A stretch of DNA of 35,753 bases from CAYPHA01 sp964410215 (GCA_964410215.1 CAYPHA010000045.1:1-35753); one strand, 5' to 3'; positions 1-7,993 are shown, counted from the first letter of the stretch. Translations and numbers: made by a program. The notes: generated by a model from the letters alone, not told the origin.

Positions 1-210
1 GGCACCCATGTTTTCAAAGGGATCTTCCAGTTCGATCTCCTTGGCAACGGTTACACCGTCTTTGGTTATCGTCGGTGCACCGAAACTCTTATCGATAACG
101 ACATTGCGTCCCTGCGGACCAAGGGTAATCTTTACTGATTTGGACAGCAGGTCGATGCCTTTTTTCAGGCTCGCCAGTGCTTCTGCATCAAATTCAAGAA
201 TCTTCGCCAT
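1..210 (-). CDS. groEL: 60 kDa chaperonin GroEL, N-terminal part (runs off the left edge)
   Basis: The leftward frame starting at 210 reads MAKILEFDAEALASLKKG and continues with KSVKITLGPQGRNVVIDK and TKDGVTVAKEIELEDPFENMG. This is the canonical GroEL N-terminus, including the nucleotide-binding TLGPxGRN and DGVTVAKEI segments. A GGAGG ribosome binding site lies about 9 bases before the ATG on the minus strand. Only about 70 of roughly 545 residues are in the window. GroEL is the ATP-driven folding chamber of the cytoplasm and works with GroES. groES usually sits directly upstream of groEL, but here the upstream DNA is an AT-rich spacer and then a divergent peptidase gene. The gene is therefore either a lone copy or split from its groES. 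Confidence 0.95.
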   Translation of the reverse strand, partial: MAKILEFDAEALASLKKGIDLLSKSVKITLGPQGRNVVIDKSFGAPTITKDGVTVAKEIELEDPFENMGA

Positions 211-454
211 AAATTTAGCCTCCGTATGATTATGATGTATTAATGATTATTTATTTCGTTGTATCAGTTTTTAGATAAAAATTTTCGCCTGAAGTTACAA
301 TTTTTGTAAATTGTCACAAATTATATCAGACTGAGTTGTTATATTTTATTATAAATTATAATTTATTAAGGCTATAAGGATTTTTCAAGTTTATAAACGG
401 ATTATCTGAAGTTACTACAAATATTAAGGGCATCCGTGTGTCCGGGGAGATATG
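211..454. promoter_or_regulatory. AT-rich divergent intergenic region with a candidate operator palindrome
   Basis: This 240-base spacer separates leftward groEL from the rightward M24 peptidase gene and must hold both promoters. It contains an imperfect inverted repeat at 294-303 and 308-317: arms GTTACAATTT and AAATTGTCAC, nine of ten positions paired, 4-base loop. No CIRCE element (TTAGCACTC-N9-GAGTGCTAA), the usual HrcA operator of groE operons, is visible. I cannot assign individual -35/-10 boxes with confidence because the whole stretch is A/T. Confidence 0.35.
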
Positions 455-1648
455 ATGGCGTCCATGTTCGATTTAAATCTGATTAAAAAGGCATTGATGG
501 AAGAAAAGTGCGATGCCTGGTTGTTTTATGATTATCAGGGAAGTGATCCGATTGGACGTCGTATTTTGCATTTGCGGGATGATGACATTCACTCCCGGCG
601 CTGGTTTTATCTGATTCCGGCCAATGGTGTCCCTCAGAAGCTTGTACATAGTATTGAGAAGGATGCACTGGATCATCTGCCCGGTAAAAAGAGGGTCTAT
701 CTGAGCTGGCAGGAATTGAAGGAGCAGTTGGGCGCCATACTGGAAGATGTGCATGTCATTGCCATGCAGTATTCACCTAAAAACCGTATACCGACCCTAT
801 CAAAAGTGGATGCCGGCACAACGGAGCTGGTGAAAAGTTATAAGAAACGTCTGTATTCTTCAGCCGATCTGGTCCAGTATTTCGAAGCACGCCTTGATTC
901 CAAAGAATTGAACAGCCATATCTTCGCAGCCAGGTACCTGCGTACTTTGATGGACCAGGTATTTACGTATATCAAAGACCTGATGCTTGAGAAACAACAC
1001 ATCACGGAAAGTGATGTACAGCGGTTTATTTATGAAAAACTGGACCAGAAAGATCTGGTGCTCGGACGCCTTCCCATCGTGGCAACGGGTATCAACAGTG
1101 CCGATCCCCATTATGCACCGATCGACAGGGGAAGCATGCCGCTGAAACGCGATCAGATTATTCAGATAGAAATATGGGCCAAGGAAAAACATGATTACGC
1201 GATTTACGCGGACTGCTGCTGGGTGGGATATCTGGGTGAAACCGTACCCGGGAATGTCGGCCGGATTTTCGAAGTGATTTCTCAGGCACGCGATAAGGCA
1301 GTGGCTTATATTTCCGGTGCGATGCAGAAAAAACGGACAATCCATGGCTGGCAGGTGGATAACACGGCACGAAAAATTATTGAAGAAGCCGGTTACGGAT
1401 CCTATTTTATTCACCGCACCGGACACTCACTTGGACGTGAACTCTATGGTTACGGGGCAAACCTGGACAACCTGGAAAGTAAGGATGAACGTAAAATCAT
1501 ACCCCAGACCTGCTTTTCCATTGAACCCGGCATTTATCTGAAAGAGTACGGCATGCGCACACAAGCGAATCTTTATGTACATGAGAAGGGTGCAACTATT
1601 TACGGCGATCCGATACAGACCGAAGTGGTGCCCATTCTTGCCGGGTAA
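455..1648 (+). CDS. M24 family (Xaa-Pro aminopeptidase-like) metallopeptidase, metal site altered
   Basis: The C-terminal 220 residues show the pita-bread M24 fold: DPHYAP, a YADCCWVGY metal segment, HRTGHSLG and FSIEPGIYL. Numbered from the ATG at 452, metal-type ligands are visible at D254, H325 and E358. The first ligand, normally Asp in an IDLW-type segment, is E240 (IQIEIW). The last, normally Glu in an RSE-type segment, is Q371 (MRTQAN). The N-terminal 150 residues are the creatinase-like domain. Active family members cleave the bond before proline in cytoplasmic peptides and use two divalent metals. With two ligands changed the enzyme may have altered metal use or be inactive. Tandem ATGs occur at 452 and 455. 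The GGGGAG at 444-449 is better spaced for 455, so I chose that. The gene is monocistronic and divergent from groEL. Confidence 0.85.
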   Translation: MASMFDLNLIKKALMEEKCDAWLFYDYQGSDPIGRRILHLRDDDIHSRRWFYLIPANGVPQKLVHSIEKDALDHLPGKKRVYLSWQELKEQLGAILEDVHVIAMQYSPKNRIPTLSKVDAGTTELVKSYKKRLYSSADLVQYFEARLDSKELNSHIFAARYLRTLMDQVFTYIKDLMLEKQHITESDVQRFIYEKLDQKDLVLGRLPIVATGINSADPHYAPIDRGSMPLKRDQIIQIEIWAKEKHDYAIYADCCWVGYLGETVPGNVGRIFEVISQARDKAVAYISGAMQKKRTIHGWQVDNTARKIIEEAGYGSYFIHRTGHSLGRELYGYGANLDNLESKDERKIIPQTCFSIEPGIYLKEYGMRTQANLYVHEKGATIYGDPIQTEVVPILAG

Positions 1649-1809
1649 ATCCAGACAGTATTTTTCCCGGCACCTCATATTCCTACTTACTACTTTTTAC
1701 TTCCTATCTTCAGAGGCTTTATTCATGACTTCTGTTAAAAATACTCTGGCAACTTGATTATTAATTTAATATTTTACTAAGATTATTGTCCCTAATAATG
1801 GGAGTCGAT

Positions 1810-2592
1810 ATGACCTACGAAACTATTACACTTCAGGAAGAAAAAGGTATTGCCCTGATCACGATTAATCGTCCGGATCGGCTCAATGCCCTCAATCTCA
1901 CTACTTTTGCCGATCTGGATAAAGGCATGGATTATATTAATGCAAACGATGATATCCGCGGGGTACTTGTCACCGGCAGTGGAGAAAAAGCGTTTGTCGC
2001 CGGCGCCGATATTACGGAAATATCCGGTCTTTCCCGGAAGGACGGCACGCGTTTTTCAGAAACCGGACAGGCCGTATTTCAGAAAATCGAGTATTGCAGA
2101 AAACCCGTCATTGCCCTGATAAACGGGTTTGCCCTTGGTGGCGGATGTGAACTGGCCATGGCTTGTCATCTGCGGATTGCCGCTGAAACGGCCCGTTTCG
2201 GCCAGCCGGAGGTAAATCTTGGTCTCATACCCGGGTATGGGGGCACACAGCGTTTACCACGGTTAGTGGGACGCGGCAGGGCGATGGAATTATTGCTGAC
2301 TGCCGAGATGATTTCCGCCGGCCGGGCGTATGAAATCGGACTGGTTAACCAGGTTGTACCGCAGGGCGCTTTGGAAGAGGCCGGTTTGAAAATGATGAAT
2401 ACTATTCTTTCGAAGGGACCGAAAGCCGTCGCCTTTATGCTCCAGGTGGTGCATGAGGGATTGAATCAACCCCTGGAAGAAGGGATACGTCTGGAAGCGG
2501 AATACTTTGGGAAAGCCTGTGCTACGGAGGATATGAAAGAAGGAACATCCGCTTTTCTGGAGAAGCGCAGAGCGGTATTCGAAGGGAAGTGA
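1810..2592 (+). CDS. Enoyl-CoA hydratase/isomerase (crotonase) family protein
   Basis: This is a 260-residue single-domain crotonase. RPDRLNALNL near the N-terminus and FVAGADI supply the CoA-binding and first oxyanion-hole segment. NGFALGGGCELAM supplies the second oxyanion glycine and the first catalytic-type Glu, and GQPEVNLGLIPGYGGTQRL supplies the second Glu. Both acidic residues of true enoyl-CoA hydratases are present, so hydration of 2-enoyl-CoA in beta-oxidation or a related short-chain acyl-CoA pathway is the best guess. Exact substrate cannot be read. The ATG at 1810 is preferred because GGGAG lies five bases before it and MTYETI is where family members begin; an upstream in-frame start at 1786 lacks this. 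The histidine kinase gene begins four bases after the stop, so the two are probably cotranscribed. Confidence 0.92.
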   Translation: MTYETITLQEEKGIALITINRPDRLNALNLTTFADLDKGMDYINANDDIRGVLVTGSGEKAFVAGADITEISGLSRKDGTRFSETGQAVFQKIEYCRKPVIALINGFALGGGCELAMACHLRIAAETARFGQPEVNLGLIPGYGGTQRLPRLVGRGRAMELLLTAEMISAGRAYEIGLVNQVVPQGALEEAGLKMMNTILSKGPKAVAFMLQVVHEGLNQPLEEGIRLEAEYFGKACATEDMKEGTSAFLEKRRAVFEGK

Positions 2593-2595
2593 TCA

Positions 2596-3681
2596 TTGGA
2601 TATCTATCAGACACGGTTTATTGGTTATACGGGAGGGAAGTCCCGTCTTATTACTGAAATATGCACGTTCCTGGACAGACCGGATGTGGAGGTTCGTAAA
2701 GTACGGACGGTTTCGGAACTTGTGAAAGCATTCCAGGAAGATTCCTATGATATCCTGATGATCCCTGTGAATGGCAGTGCAAAAACAATTGAAAAAATAA
2801 GAAAAGAATTAGCCGACCGGTTGGATTCAACGATGTTGATCGGCGTCGGTAAGGTCTCTTCCGAAATCCTCCAGGAAATTGATATCTGTATTTTCCCTGA
2901 GTTTGTCGAAAATAAAATGATCCTGAAGACGGTTTTCGAGGGGATCATCCGTCTGGCCCGCAGGGAAAAAAACCGGAGTGAACTGTCAGCGATGCTTCTG
3001 CATGATTTGCGGTCCCCCTTGCAGAGTATCATTGGTTATCTGGAATTATTACAGAATGATGTTTTCGGTGAAATGAACGAGGGCCAGCACCGTATTTTGT
3101 CCAACGCTCTTTCCCTCGGCGATGTTACGGTGAATCTGCTGGAGGAACTCAGCCAGGTTTTTCAGTATGAGAGCAAAGATTTCCGTATGCAGAAAAGCCG
3201 TATCAATATCAAAGATTTCATAGATGATGTTTTGCGGGCCCTGTGGATTCAGGCGGATAAAAAGAATATTAAATTCGTTCCGCAGGTGGCTTCCAACCTG
3301 CCGGACGTATATGCGGATAAACTGGCCATTCAGCGTGTTTTAATGAATCTTCTGACGAATGCAATCACTTTCAGCCCGGAAAACGGTCTCGTAAGGATAG
3401 ATGTCATGGAAGTAGTGACTGCTCATAAACCGCATATCCTGTTTCAGATTATCGATTCGGGACCGGGGATACCTTCAGACAGGATCGATGACATTTTCGA
3501 TAAATACAACCGGTTGAAGAACAAGAAGGCGGGCAGGAAAAAGGGATTCGGGCTCGGCCTTTATGTCTCAAAGCTTATCGTGGAAGCGCATGAAGGACAA
3601 ATCGGCATTCATAATAACCGGGAAGGCGGCAGTACCTTCCATTTTACACTTCCTTCCTACAAAAAGGAAATGGAGCAGTAA
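2596..3681 (+). CDS. Sensor histidine kinase with a degenerate receiver-like N-terminal domain
   Basis: This is a 361-residue cytoplasmic protein with no membrane segment. Residues 1-120 look like a response-regulator fold (YDILMIPVNG strand, later ICIFPEF), but the Asp normally phosphorylated at the end of strand 3 is absent. Residues 125-190 are a HisKA dimerisation domain with the phospho-acceptor H136 in LLHDLRSPLQSIIGY. Residues 230-355 are the HATPase_c domain: N box NLLTNA (N251, N255), G1 box DSGPGIP, F box IFDKYN and G2 box GFGLGLY. All ATP-binding motifs are intact, so it should autophosphorylate. The start is TTG, chosen because GAAGGGAAG sits just before it at 2581-2589, inside the end of the crotonase gene. 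No response regulator is adjacent. The dipeptidase gene starts two bases after its stop, indicating a crotonase-kinase-dipeptidase operon. Confidence 0.88.
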   Translation: MDIYQTRFIGYTGGKSRLITEICTFLDRPDVEVRKVRTVSELVKAFQEDSYDILMIPVNGSAKTIEKIRKELADRLDSTMLIGVGKVSSEILQEIDICIFPEFVENKMILKTVFEGIIRLARREKNRSELSAMLLHDLRSPLQSIIGYLELLQNDVFGEMNEGQHRILSNALSLGDVTVNLLEELSQVFQYESKDFRMQKSRINIKDFIDDVLRALWIQADKKNIKFVPQVASNLPDVYADKLAIQRVLMNLLTNAITFSPENGLVRIDVMEVVTAHKPHILFQIIDSGPGIPSDRIDDIFDKYNRLKNKKAGRKKGFGLGLYVSKLIVEAHEGQIGIHNNREGGSTFHFTLPSYKKEMEQ

Positions 3682-3683
3682 AT

Positions 3684-4769
3684 ATGATTACGGATCTCCA
3701 TTGCGATACGATCTTCAAAGTACTCTCCGGAGAAGACGTCACCAGAGAATCGGCTGAATTGGAGGGCAGTCTGCCGGCATTGAAACAATCCGGCATCCGC
3801 TTGCAGATCTTTGCCGCATTTGTCTCATCTGCGCATTCCATCGACACCTCCTTTGCAGAGGCTGAACGTTTATTAAAGGGTATAGACAGGATGATCGCGG
3901 AACATGCGGACGAACTCGTGGCCTTCTCCGAATATACCGATTACGAAAACGTGCTGTCATCTGACAAAACGGGGATCATGAAAGCGGTCGAAAACGGCCA
4001 GGCCATTGAAAACGATCTGAAAAAGCTGGAGTATTTCCGGAAAGAAGGTGTGCGTTATATGACACTTACGCACAGCCGTAATCATGACTGGGCGTCTTCT
4101 TCCGGGGAAAGCACATGTGATTTTGACGGACTGACGGCATTTGGTGAAAAGGTAATTGCCGCCATGAATGATCTCGGTATCATCGTCGATGTATCCCACG
4201 TGCATGAACGCACGTTCTGGAAAGTGCATGCCCTGTCACGCAAACCCATCATTGCCTCTCACAGTAATGCGTACAGCCTGTGTCCGACGCCCCGTAATCT
4301 GAAAGATGACCAGATAAAGGCCATCGCGGACAGCGGAGGCATGATCGGTATCAACTTTTTCCCCGGCTTTCTGGATGCGCTCTATCTGCATGCCATGACC
4401 GAAAATACCGGTGAATTATTTCAGCAGATGCAGGAACTGGAAAAGAAATCAATACACGATCCGGACAAGCTGTACCAGGAGATGAAAGACTGGACTGCCG
4501 AATTCAGGGAAAAAATGACGCTCTCTGTCGTCGGCCTGGACCGCATTGTGGACCATGTTGAATATATTTTTGATCTCGTCGGGGAAGATTTCGTTGGCTT
4601 CGGATCCGATTTTGACGGTATTCCTGCATTACCGGAAGGCATTGACAGTGCGGCCGATATGGGTAAAATCGTGGATCGCATGCGCGAACGGAATTTTTCC
4701 GAAACACAGATTCAGAAAGTCTGCCGGGATAACTTCAAGAGGGTTCTGCGGCTTGGTTCACCAGGATAA
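3684..4769 (+). CDS. Membrane dipeptidase family (peptidase M19, renal dipeptidase-like)
   Basis: This is a zinc dipeptidase of the amidohydrolase-type TIM barrel. The binuclear-site residues are all in place: H6 and D8 in LHCDT, bridging E103, H172 in DVSHVHE, H193 in ASHSNAYSL, R204 in TPRN, and D309 in GFGSDFDGI. Length (361 residues) fits bacterial M19 enzymes, which hydrolyse dipeptides, including some with D-residues at the C-terminus. There is no signal peptide, so it should act in the cytoplasm. The gene lies two bases after the histidine kinase, so it is the last gene of that operon. The last codons and stop (SPG-stop) lie inside the left arm of a perfect hairpin repeat at 4758-4779, so the C-terminus was probably remodelled by insertion of that repeat. 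Confidence 0.93.
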   Translation: MITDLHCDTIFKVLSGEDVTRESAELEGSLPALKQSGIRLQIFAAFVSSAHSIDTSFAEAERLLKGIDRMIAEHADELVAFSEYTDYENVLSSDKTGIMKAVENGQAIENDLKKLEYFRKEGVRYMTLTHSRNHDWASSSGESTCDFDGLTAFGEKVIAAMNDLGIIVDVSHVHERTFWKVHALSRKPIIASHSNAYSLCPTPRNLKDDQIKAIADSGGMIGINFFPGFLDALYLHAMTENTGELFQQMQELEKKSIHDPDKLYQEMKDWTAEFREKMTLSVVGLDRIVDHVEYIFDLVGEDFVGFGSDFDGIPALPEGIDSAADMGKIVDRMRERNFSETQIQKVCRDNFKRVLRLGSPG

Positions 4770-4786
4770 ATCCTGGTGATGGTACA
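4758..4786. repeat. REP-like hairpin repeat, copy 1, overlapping a stop codon
   Basis: Arms TCACCAGGA (4758-4766) and TCCTGGTGA (4771-4779) form a perfect 9-bp stem with loop TAAA, followed by TGGTACA. The whole 29 bases recur identically at 11628-11656. The loop provides the TAA stop of the dipeptidase gene. There is no T-tract, so it is not a classical terminator. A short palindrome with a conserved flank, in several intergenic copies and alternating orientations, is typical of REP elements mobilised by RAYT transposases. No such transposase gene is in this window. Confidence 0.8.
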
Positions 4787-4850
4787 GAATAATACATTGA
4801 AATTTATTTGACCTGTTGTTTTCGTAGTAATGATAAGTAAAAGGGATATC

Positions 4851-6218
4851 ATGGAAAATAGGGATCTGACCACCATTGCCGGTGACCGCACCATTGAATT
4901 TATCGATCTGAAGGTGACGGATTTACAGGGCCGGCTGCATCATCTGACCCTGCCGTACAGTAATGAAACCCTGGATAAATTAATGCGTGACGGTGTGGGA
5001 TTTGACGGTTCCAGCTATGGCTTCCGACAGGTGGAAAACAGTGATATGATCATGAAACCGGATCTGTCCACGGCCCTGCTGGATCCGTTCCGGGAAGCGG
5101 GCACCATCAGTTTCTTTACACGGGTGCATAACACGGATGAAGAGAGCACACCATACCGCTTTGATTTACGTAATATGGCGGAAGCGGCTGAGGGGCTGTT
5201 GAAAAACTACGGCATTGCCGATGAGAGCCGTTGGGGACCCGAGTTTGAATTCTATATCTTTCAGGAAGCCGAATTCAGCAGTACGGCACAGCACTCTTAT
5301 TACAGTCTGAAGTCGGATGAAGGATTTCTGATTAACGGTTACCACATCGCCAATCCTCAGGATGCCTATGATGATTTCAGGGACGAAGCTTCGCTATTAT
5401 TACAGCGTGCCGGTGTACCCATTAAATACCACCATCATGAAGTCGGCAATCTCGGTCAGCAGGAAATAGAACTCAATTTTGACGGACTGCTGCGCACGGC
5501 CGATACGATCATCATCAGTAAATACATTTTACACAACCTGGCCCGGTCGAAGGGATTACATTTGACATTCATGCCCAAACCCGTTTATCAGCAGGCCGGT
5601 TCGGGCATGCACCTGCATCATTATCTGATTAACAAGGGAAATAACGCCTTTTATAAAAAGGGCGGCTATGCCAACATGAACGAGCAGGCCATGTACTATA
5701 TCGGTGGGATACTGAAGCATGCAGCCGCTCTGTGTGCCTTTACCAATCCGTCTACGAACTCGTACAAGCGTCTTGTCCCGGGGGTGGAAGCACCGACGGC
5801 GATCAATTTCGGTCAGGCCAACCGGGCTTCCTGTGTGCGCATTCCCCGTTATGTAAAAGATTCCGCCAAGACGCGTTTTGAATACCGTCCGCCGGATGCA
5901 ACAGCTAATCCCTACATGGCATTGACGGCCATCATGCTGGCCGGACTGGATGGTATAAAAAACAAAATAGATCCCCGTAAAGAGGGCTATGGGCCTTACG
6001 AGGCGGATGAATTCGATCCCAGCATTGAAATAAACTATCTTCCCTTCAGTCTGAATGCGGCTTTGGAGGCGTTAGAGAGGGACTATGCATTTTTGATCGA
6101 GGACGGCATTTTCAGTGAAGAGCTGGTAAAACACTGGATCCACCTGAAAAACGAGGAGTTCCATCAGTTATACAACTGGCCCAGCCCGATCGAGTTCAGT
6201 ATGTATTTCGATTTGTAG
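4851..6218 (+). CDS. glnA: Glutamine synthetase, type I
   Basis: The enzyme makes glutamine from glutamate, ammonia and ATP in the cytoplasm. From the ATG at 4851 it is 455 residues. It opens with the beta-grasp domain (FIDLKVTDLQGRLHH, GFDGSS latch). The catalytic domain follows: WGPEFEFYIF, KYHHHEVGNLGQQEIE (metal-binding Glu), MPKP, GSGMHLHHYL, NPSTNSYKRLVPG (glutamate/ATP site), RIPRY and EYRPPDATANPY. The NLYDLPPEE adenylylation motif of E. coli-type GS is not seen; this region reads EINYLPFSL, so control by adenylylation is unlikely. A possible ATG at 4830 is less likely because AAAGGG lies 6-7 bases before the ATG at 4851. The gene stands alone between the hairpin repeat and a convergent tRNA. 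Confidence 0.95.
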   Translation: MENRDLTTIAGDRTIEFIDLKVTDLQGRLHHLTLPYSNETLDKLMRDGVGFDGSSYGFRQVENSDMIMKPDLSTALLDPFREAGTISFFTRVHNTDEESTPYRFDLRNMAEAAEGLLKNYGIADESRWGPEFEFYIFQEAEFSSTAQHSYYSLKSDEGFLINGYHIANPQDAYDDFRDEASLLLQRAGVPIKYHHHEVGNLGQQEIELNFDGLLRTADTIIISKYILHNLARSKGLHLTFMPKPVYQQAGSGMHLHHYLINKGNNAFYKKGGYANMNEQAMYYIGGILKHAAALCAFTNPSTNSYKRLVPGVEAPTAINFGQANRASCVRIPRYVKDSAKTRFEYRPPDATANPYMALTAIMLAGLDGIKNKIDPRKEGYGPYEADEFDPSIEINYLPFSLNAALEALERDYAFLIEDGIFSEELVKHWIHLKNEEFHQLYNWPSPIEFSMYFDL

Positions 6219-6232
6219 TGCCGTTTTATTTG

Positions 6233-6317
6233 TACCGGAGGTCGGACTCGAACCGACACGGGATTAACTCCCACTGGATTTTGAGTCCAGCGCGTCTACC
6301 AATTCCACCACTCCGGC
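6233..6317 (-). tRNA. tRNA-Leu (anticodon CAA)
   Basis: Read on the minus strand, the 5' strand GCCGGAG (6317-6311) pairs with CTCCGGT (6240-6234), closing with one G-U pair, and A at 6233 is the discriminator. The anticodon stem CTGGA/TCCAG encloses CTCAAAA, giving anticodon CAA, which reads UUG. An extended variable arm (GGGA-GTTAA-TCCC) marks a class II tRNA, as expected for leucine. The T arm is GTCGG-TTCGAGT-CCGAC. CCA is not encoded. It converges on glutamine synthetase. Confidence 0.95.
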
Positions 6318-6463
6318 TTTTCAGTAAAATTTAAAGCCAGATAAATTTATGATAATTCCATAAAAAAGTCAAAGTCGTATGTAAGTTTGTAGGAAGTACA
6401 AGATTATTTTAATATTCCATAGAGTTAAATCGATTAGGAAATATGTAACGCAGAGGAGCATCA

Positions 6464-6931
6464 TTGAAGAAAATCATACAATTCGGCGAGAATGTTAAAG
6501 GATACACCATTCCCGTTTTGAATGAAAGAGAAATAAGAGCGGCTGCCGGCATTCTATTTGTACTCATGTTTATAGCTATACAACAAGCGGCTCAGTTCCA
6601 GAACTTTTTATTGTTAAAGTACGCAATCGTCATCTTTCTGACCGACATGCTCATTCGCGTATTTATCAATCCCAGGTATGCTCCAACGCTGATAATCGGG
6701 CGATTCATTGTGAGGAAACAGGTACCGGAATATGTGGGAGCCAAACAGAAAAAATTTGACTGGATTATTGGCATTATATTGGGATTAACGTCAAAAGCGC
6801 AATGGCTGATTGTATTTGGATTTGCGATCTATATTTACCTTACCGTGGTTTTATTTCATGATTTCTTTAAAGAGCAGCCATACGATCTATTTGGTTTGAC
6901 TGATACTACCCCTTCTGAAATAGCTGATTGA
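6464..6931 (+). CDS. DUF4395-like inner membrane protein
   Basis: This is a 155-residue integral membrane protein with about three to four hydrophobic segments (approximately residues 26-45, 50-65, 98-115 and 117-133). The stretch FLTDMLIRVFINPRYAP, then IGRFIVRK, then GAKQKKFDWIIGIILGL matches the pattern I associate with the DUF4395 family (aromatic/Asp-x-x-x-R, PRY/PRYSP, RFIVR, KRFAW-IG). The biochemical role is unknown. The start is TTG, chosen because AGGAG at 6453-6457 is six bases upstream and the peptide begins MKKIIQFG. It is a single gene followed by its own intrinsic terminator. Confidence 0.75.
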   Translation: MKKIIQFGENVKGYTIPVLNEREIRAAAGILFVLMFIAIQQAAQFQNFLLLKYAIVIFLTDMLIRVFINPRYAPTLIIGRFIVRKQVPEYVGAKQKKFDWIIGIILGLTSKAQWLIVFGFAIYIYLTVVLFHDFFKEQPYDLFGLTDTTPSEIAD

Positions 6932-6958
6932 TATATCCCGTTAATTTTATGACGATAG

Positions 6959-6995
6959 GGCGTACAGTTCATCTTCTGTAGTGTACGCCTTTTTT
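6959..6995 (+). terminator. Rho-independent terminator
   Basis: Arms GGCGTACA (6959-6966) and TGTACGCC (6982-6989) form a perfect 8-bp stem, immediately followed by TTTTTT (6990-6995). It ends the DUF4395-like transcript 27 bases after the stop codon. The loop is long (15 bases). Confidence 0.75.
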
Positions 6996-7243
6996 AATAC
7001 GTTTCCCATTTTTAGCAAATACTGGTGTGGAAAGTAGAGCATAGTCGTGGAAAAAATAAGATAGTAGGCTCCATTTCGAAGACCAAAGATCGACGGACAT
7101 CTTCGCAGGTTATAAAACTTATCCTGAACGCAGTCAAAGATAGAAAAAAATCTGCCCGCCATGATGCGGCGTGTTATAGCTCGATGAATTGCTTTTTATA
7201 GTCTAAAATAGTAAATACACAGTATCCTTTTTATAGTAATGCA
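6996..7243. other. Non-coding spacer with a degenerate dispersed-repeat-like segment
   Basis: No convincing gene is present. At 7119-7143 the sequence TTATCCTGAACGCAGTCAAA resembles a decayed copy of the widespread bacterial intergenic repeat with core CCTGAGCGNAGTCGAAGG; this is similarity from memory, not a search. The promoter for the downstream cutC-like gene should lie here, but I see no clear boxes and no strong ribosome binding site before 7244. Confidence 0.35.
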
Positions 7244-7993
7244 ATGCTAATGATTAACGTCGAAATTTGTATCAACAGCGATGGGGGGCAATCGGTTTCA
7301 GATGCCGTTTCTGCCGCATTACATGGCGGGGCGTCCACCATTGAATTATGCGCTGCGATGGAAGTTGGCGGATTAACCCCGGAGCGGCATCATATCAGGG
7401 AAGCCAGGAAGGCATTTAAGGACAAAAACGGATTGATGGTCATGATCCGTCCCCGGGCGGGTGACTTTTGCTATGCGTCGAACGAGATACAAGTCATGCA
7501 CGATCAGATTAAAATGGCAGCTGAGGAAGATGCCAATGGCGTCGTGTTTGGTGTTTTACGGAAAGAGGATGACGGCCTTGATCTGGATCAGTTGAACCGG
7601 CTTGTGGAAACCGGTAAAGGACTTGGAATGAAAACGACCTTTCACCGGGCCTTTGATGCCACTTCCAATTCTCTGGAAACATTGGAATACCTCATCGATG
7701 GGGGCGTCGATCGTGTTCTGACCAGCGGTACAAGCTGGTATGATCCCCGACCCGCGGTTAAAGGTGTCAACCAATTAAACCAAATCATCGAACAAGCCAA
7801 AGGACGGATCGAAATTGTGGTAGGCGGTGGTGTTGCCATCGGAAATGTTGAAAAACTGTTGAGAAATCTTATACTCTCATACAATAACATTTCCATCCAC
7901 GCCTATTCCGGAGCGCAGGAAAACGGTATTACGAAGAGGAGGTTAGTGCATTCACTAGTCTCTGCAGTTGAAAATATGAGCAGTAATTCCTAA
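7244..7993 (+). CDS. cutC: CutC family protein (copper homeostasis-type TIM barrel)
   Basis: The protein is 249 residues, the usual length for CutC. Typical features in order are VEICINS at the N-terminus, AALHGGASTIELCAAMEVGGLTP, MVMIRPRAGDFCY, DGVVFG-like ANGVVFGVLRKE, KTTFHRAFD, VDRVLTSG, IEIVVGGGV and a final SIHAYSGAQ. CutC proteins are cytoplasmic TIM barrels named for a copper-tolerance phenotype in E. coli; their true activity is unsettled. Start ambiguity: ATG at 7244 or 7250, neither with a clear ribosome binding site. No metal transporter is next to it; the RND operon is 11 kb away. It precedes the fucosidase cluster in the same direction with an 81-base gap. Confidence 0.88.
   Translation: MLMINVEICINSDGGQSVSDAVSAALHGGASTIELCAAMEVGGLTPERHHIREARKAFKDKNGLMVMIRPRAGDFCYASNEIQVMHDQIKMAAEEDANGVVFGVLRKEDDGLDLDQLNRLVETGKGLGMKTTFHRAFDATSNSLETLEYLIDGGVDRVLTSGTSWYDPRPAVKGVNQLNQIIEQAKGRIEIVVGGGVAIGNVEKLLRNLILSYNNISIHAYSGAQENGITKRRLVHSLVSAVENMSSNS

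Noticed and set aside
8..229. A 73-codon plus-strand frame at the left edge
   Set aside because: It is the exact antisense of the groEL N-terminus.
4808..4836. Promoter-like TTGACC followed after 17 bases by TGATAA before glnA
   Set aside because: The -10 match is only two of six, and the start point would fall inside the ribosome binding site region of the chosen ATG.
6947..7162. A 71-codon minus-strand frame after the DUF4395-like gene
   Set aside because: It overlaps the intrinsic terminator and a decayed dispersed-repeat-like segment, lacks a ribosome binding site and resembles no family.
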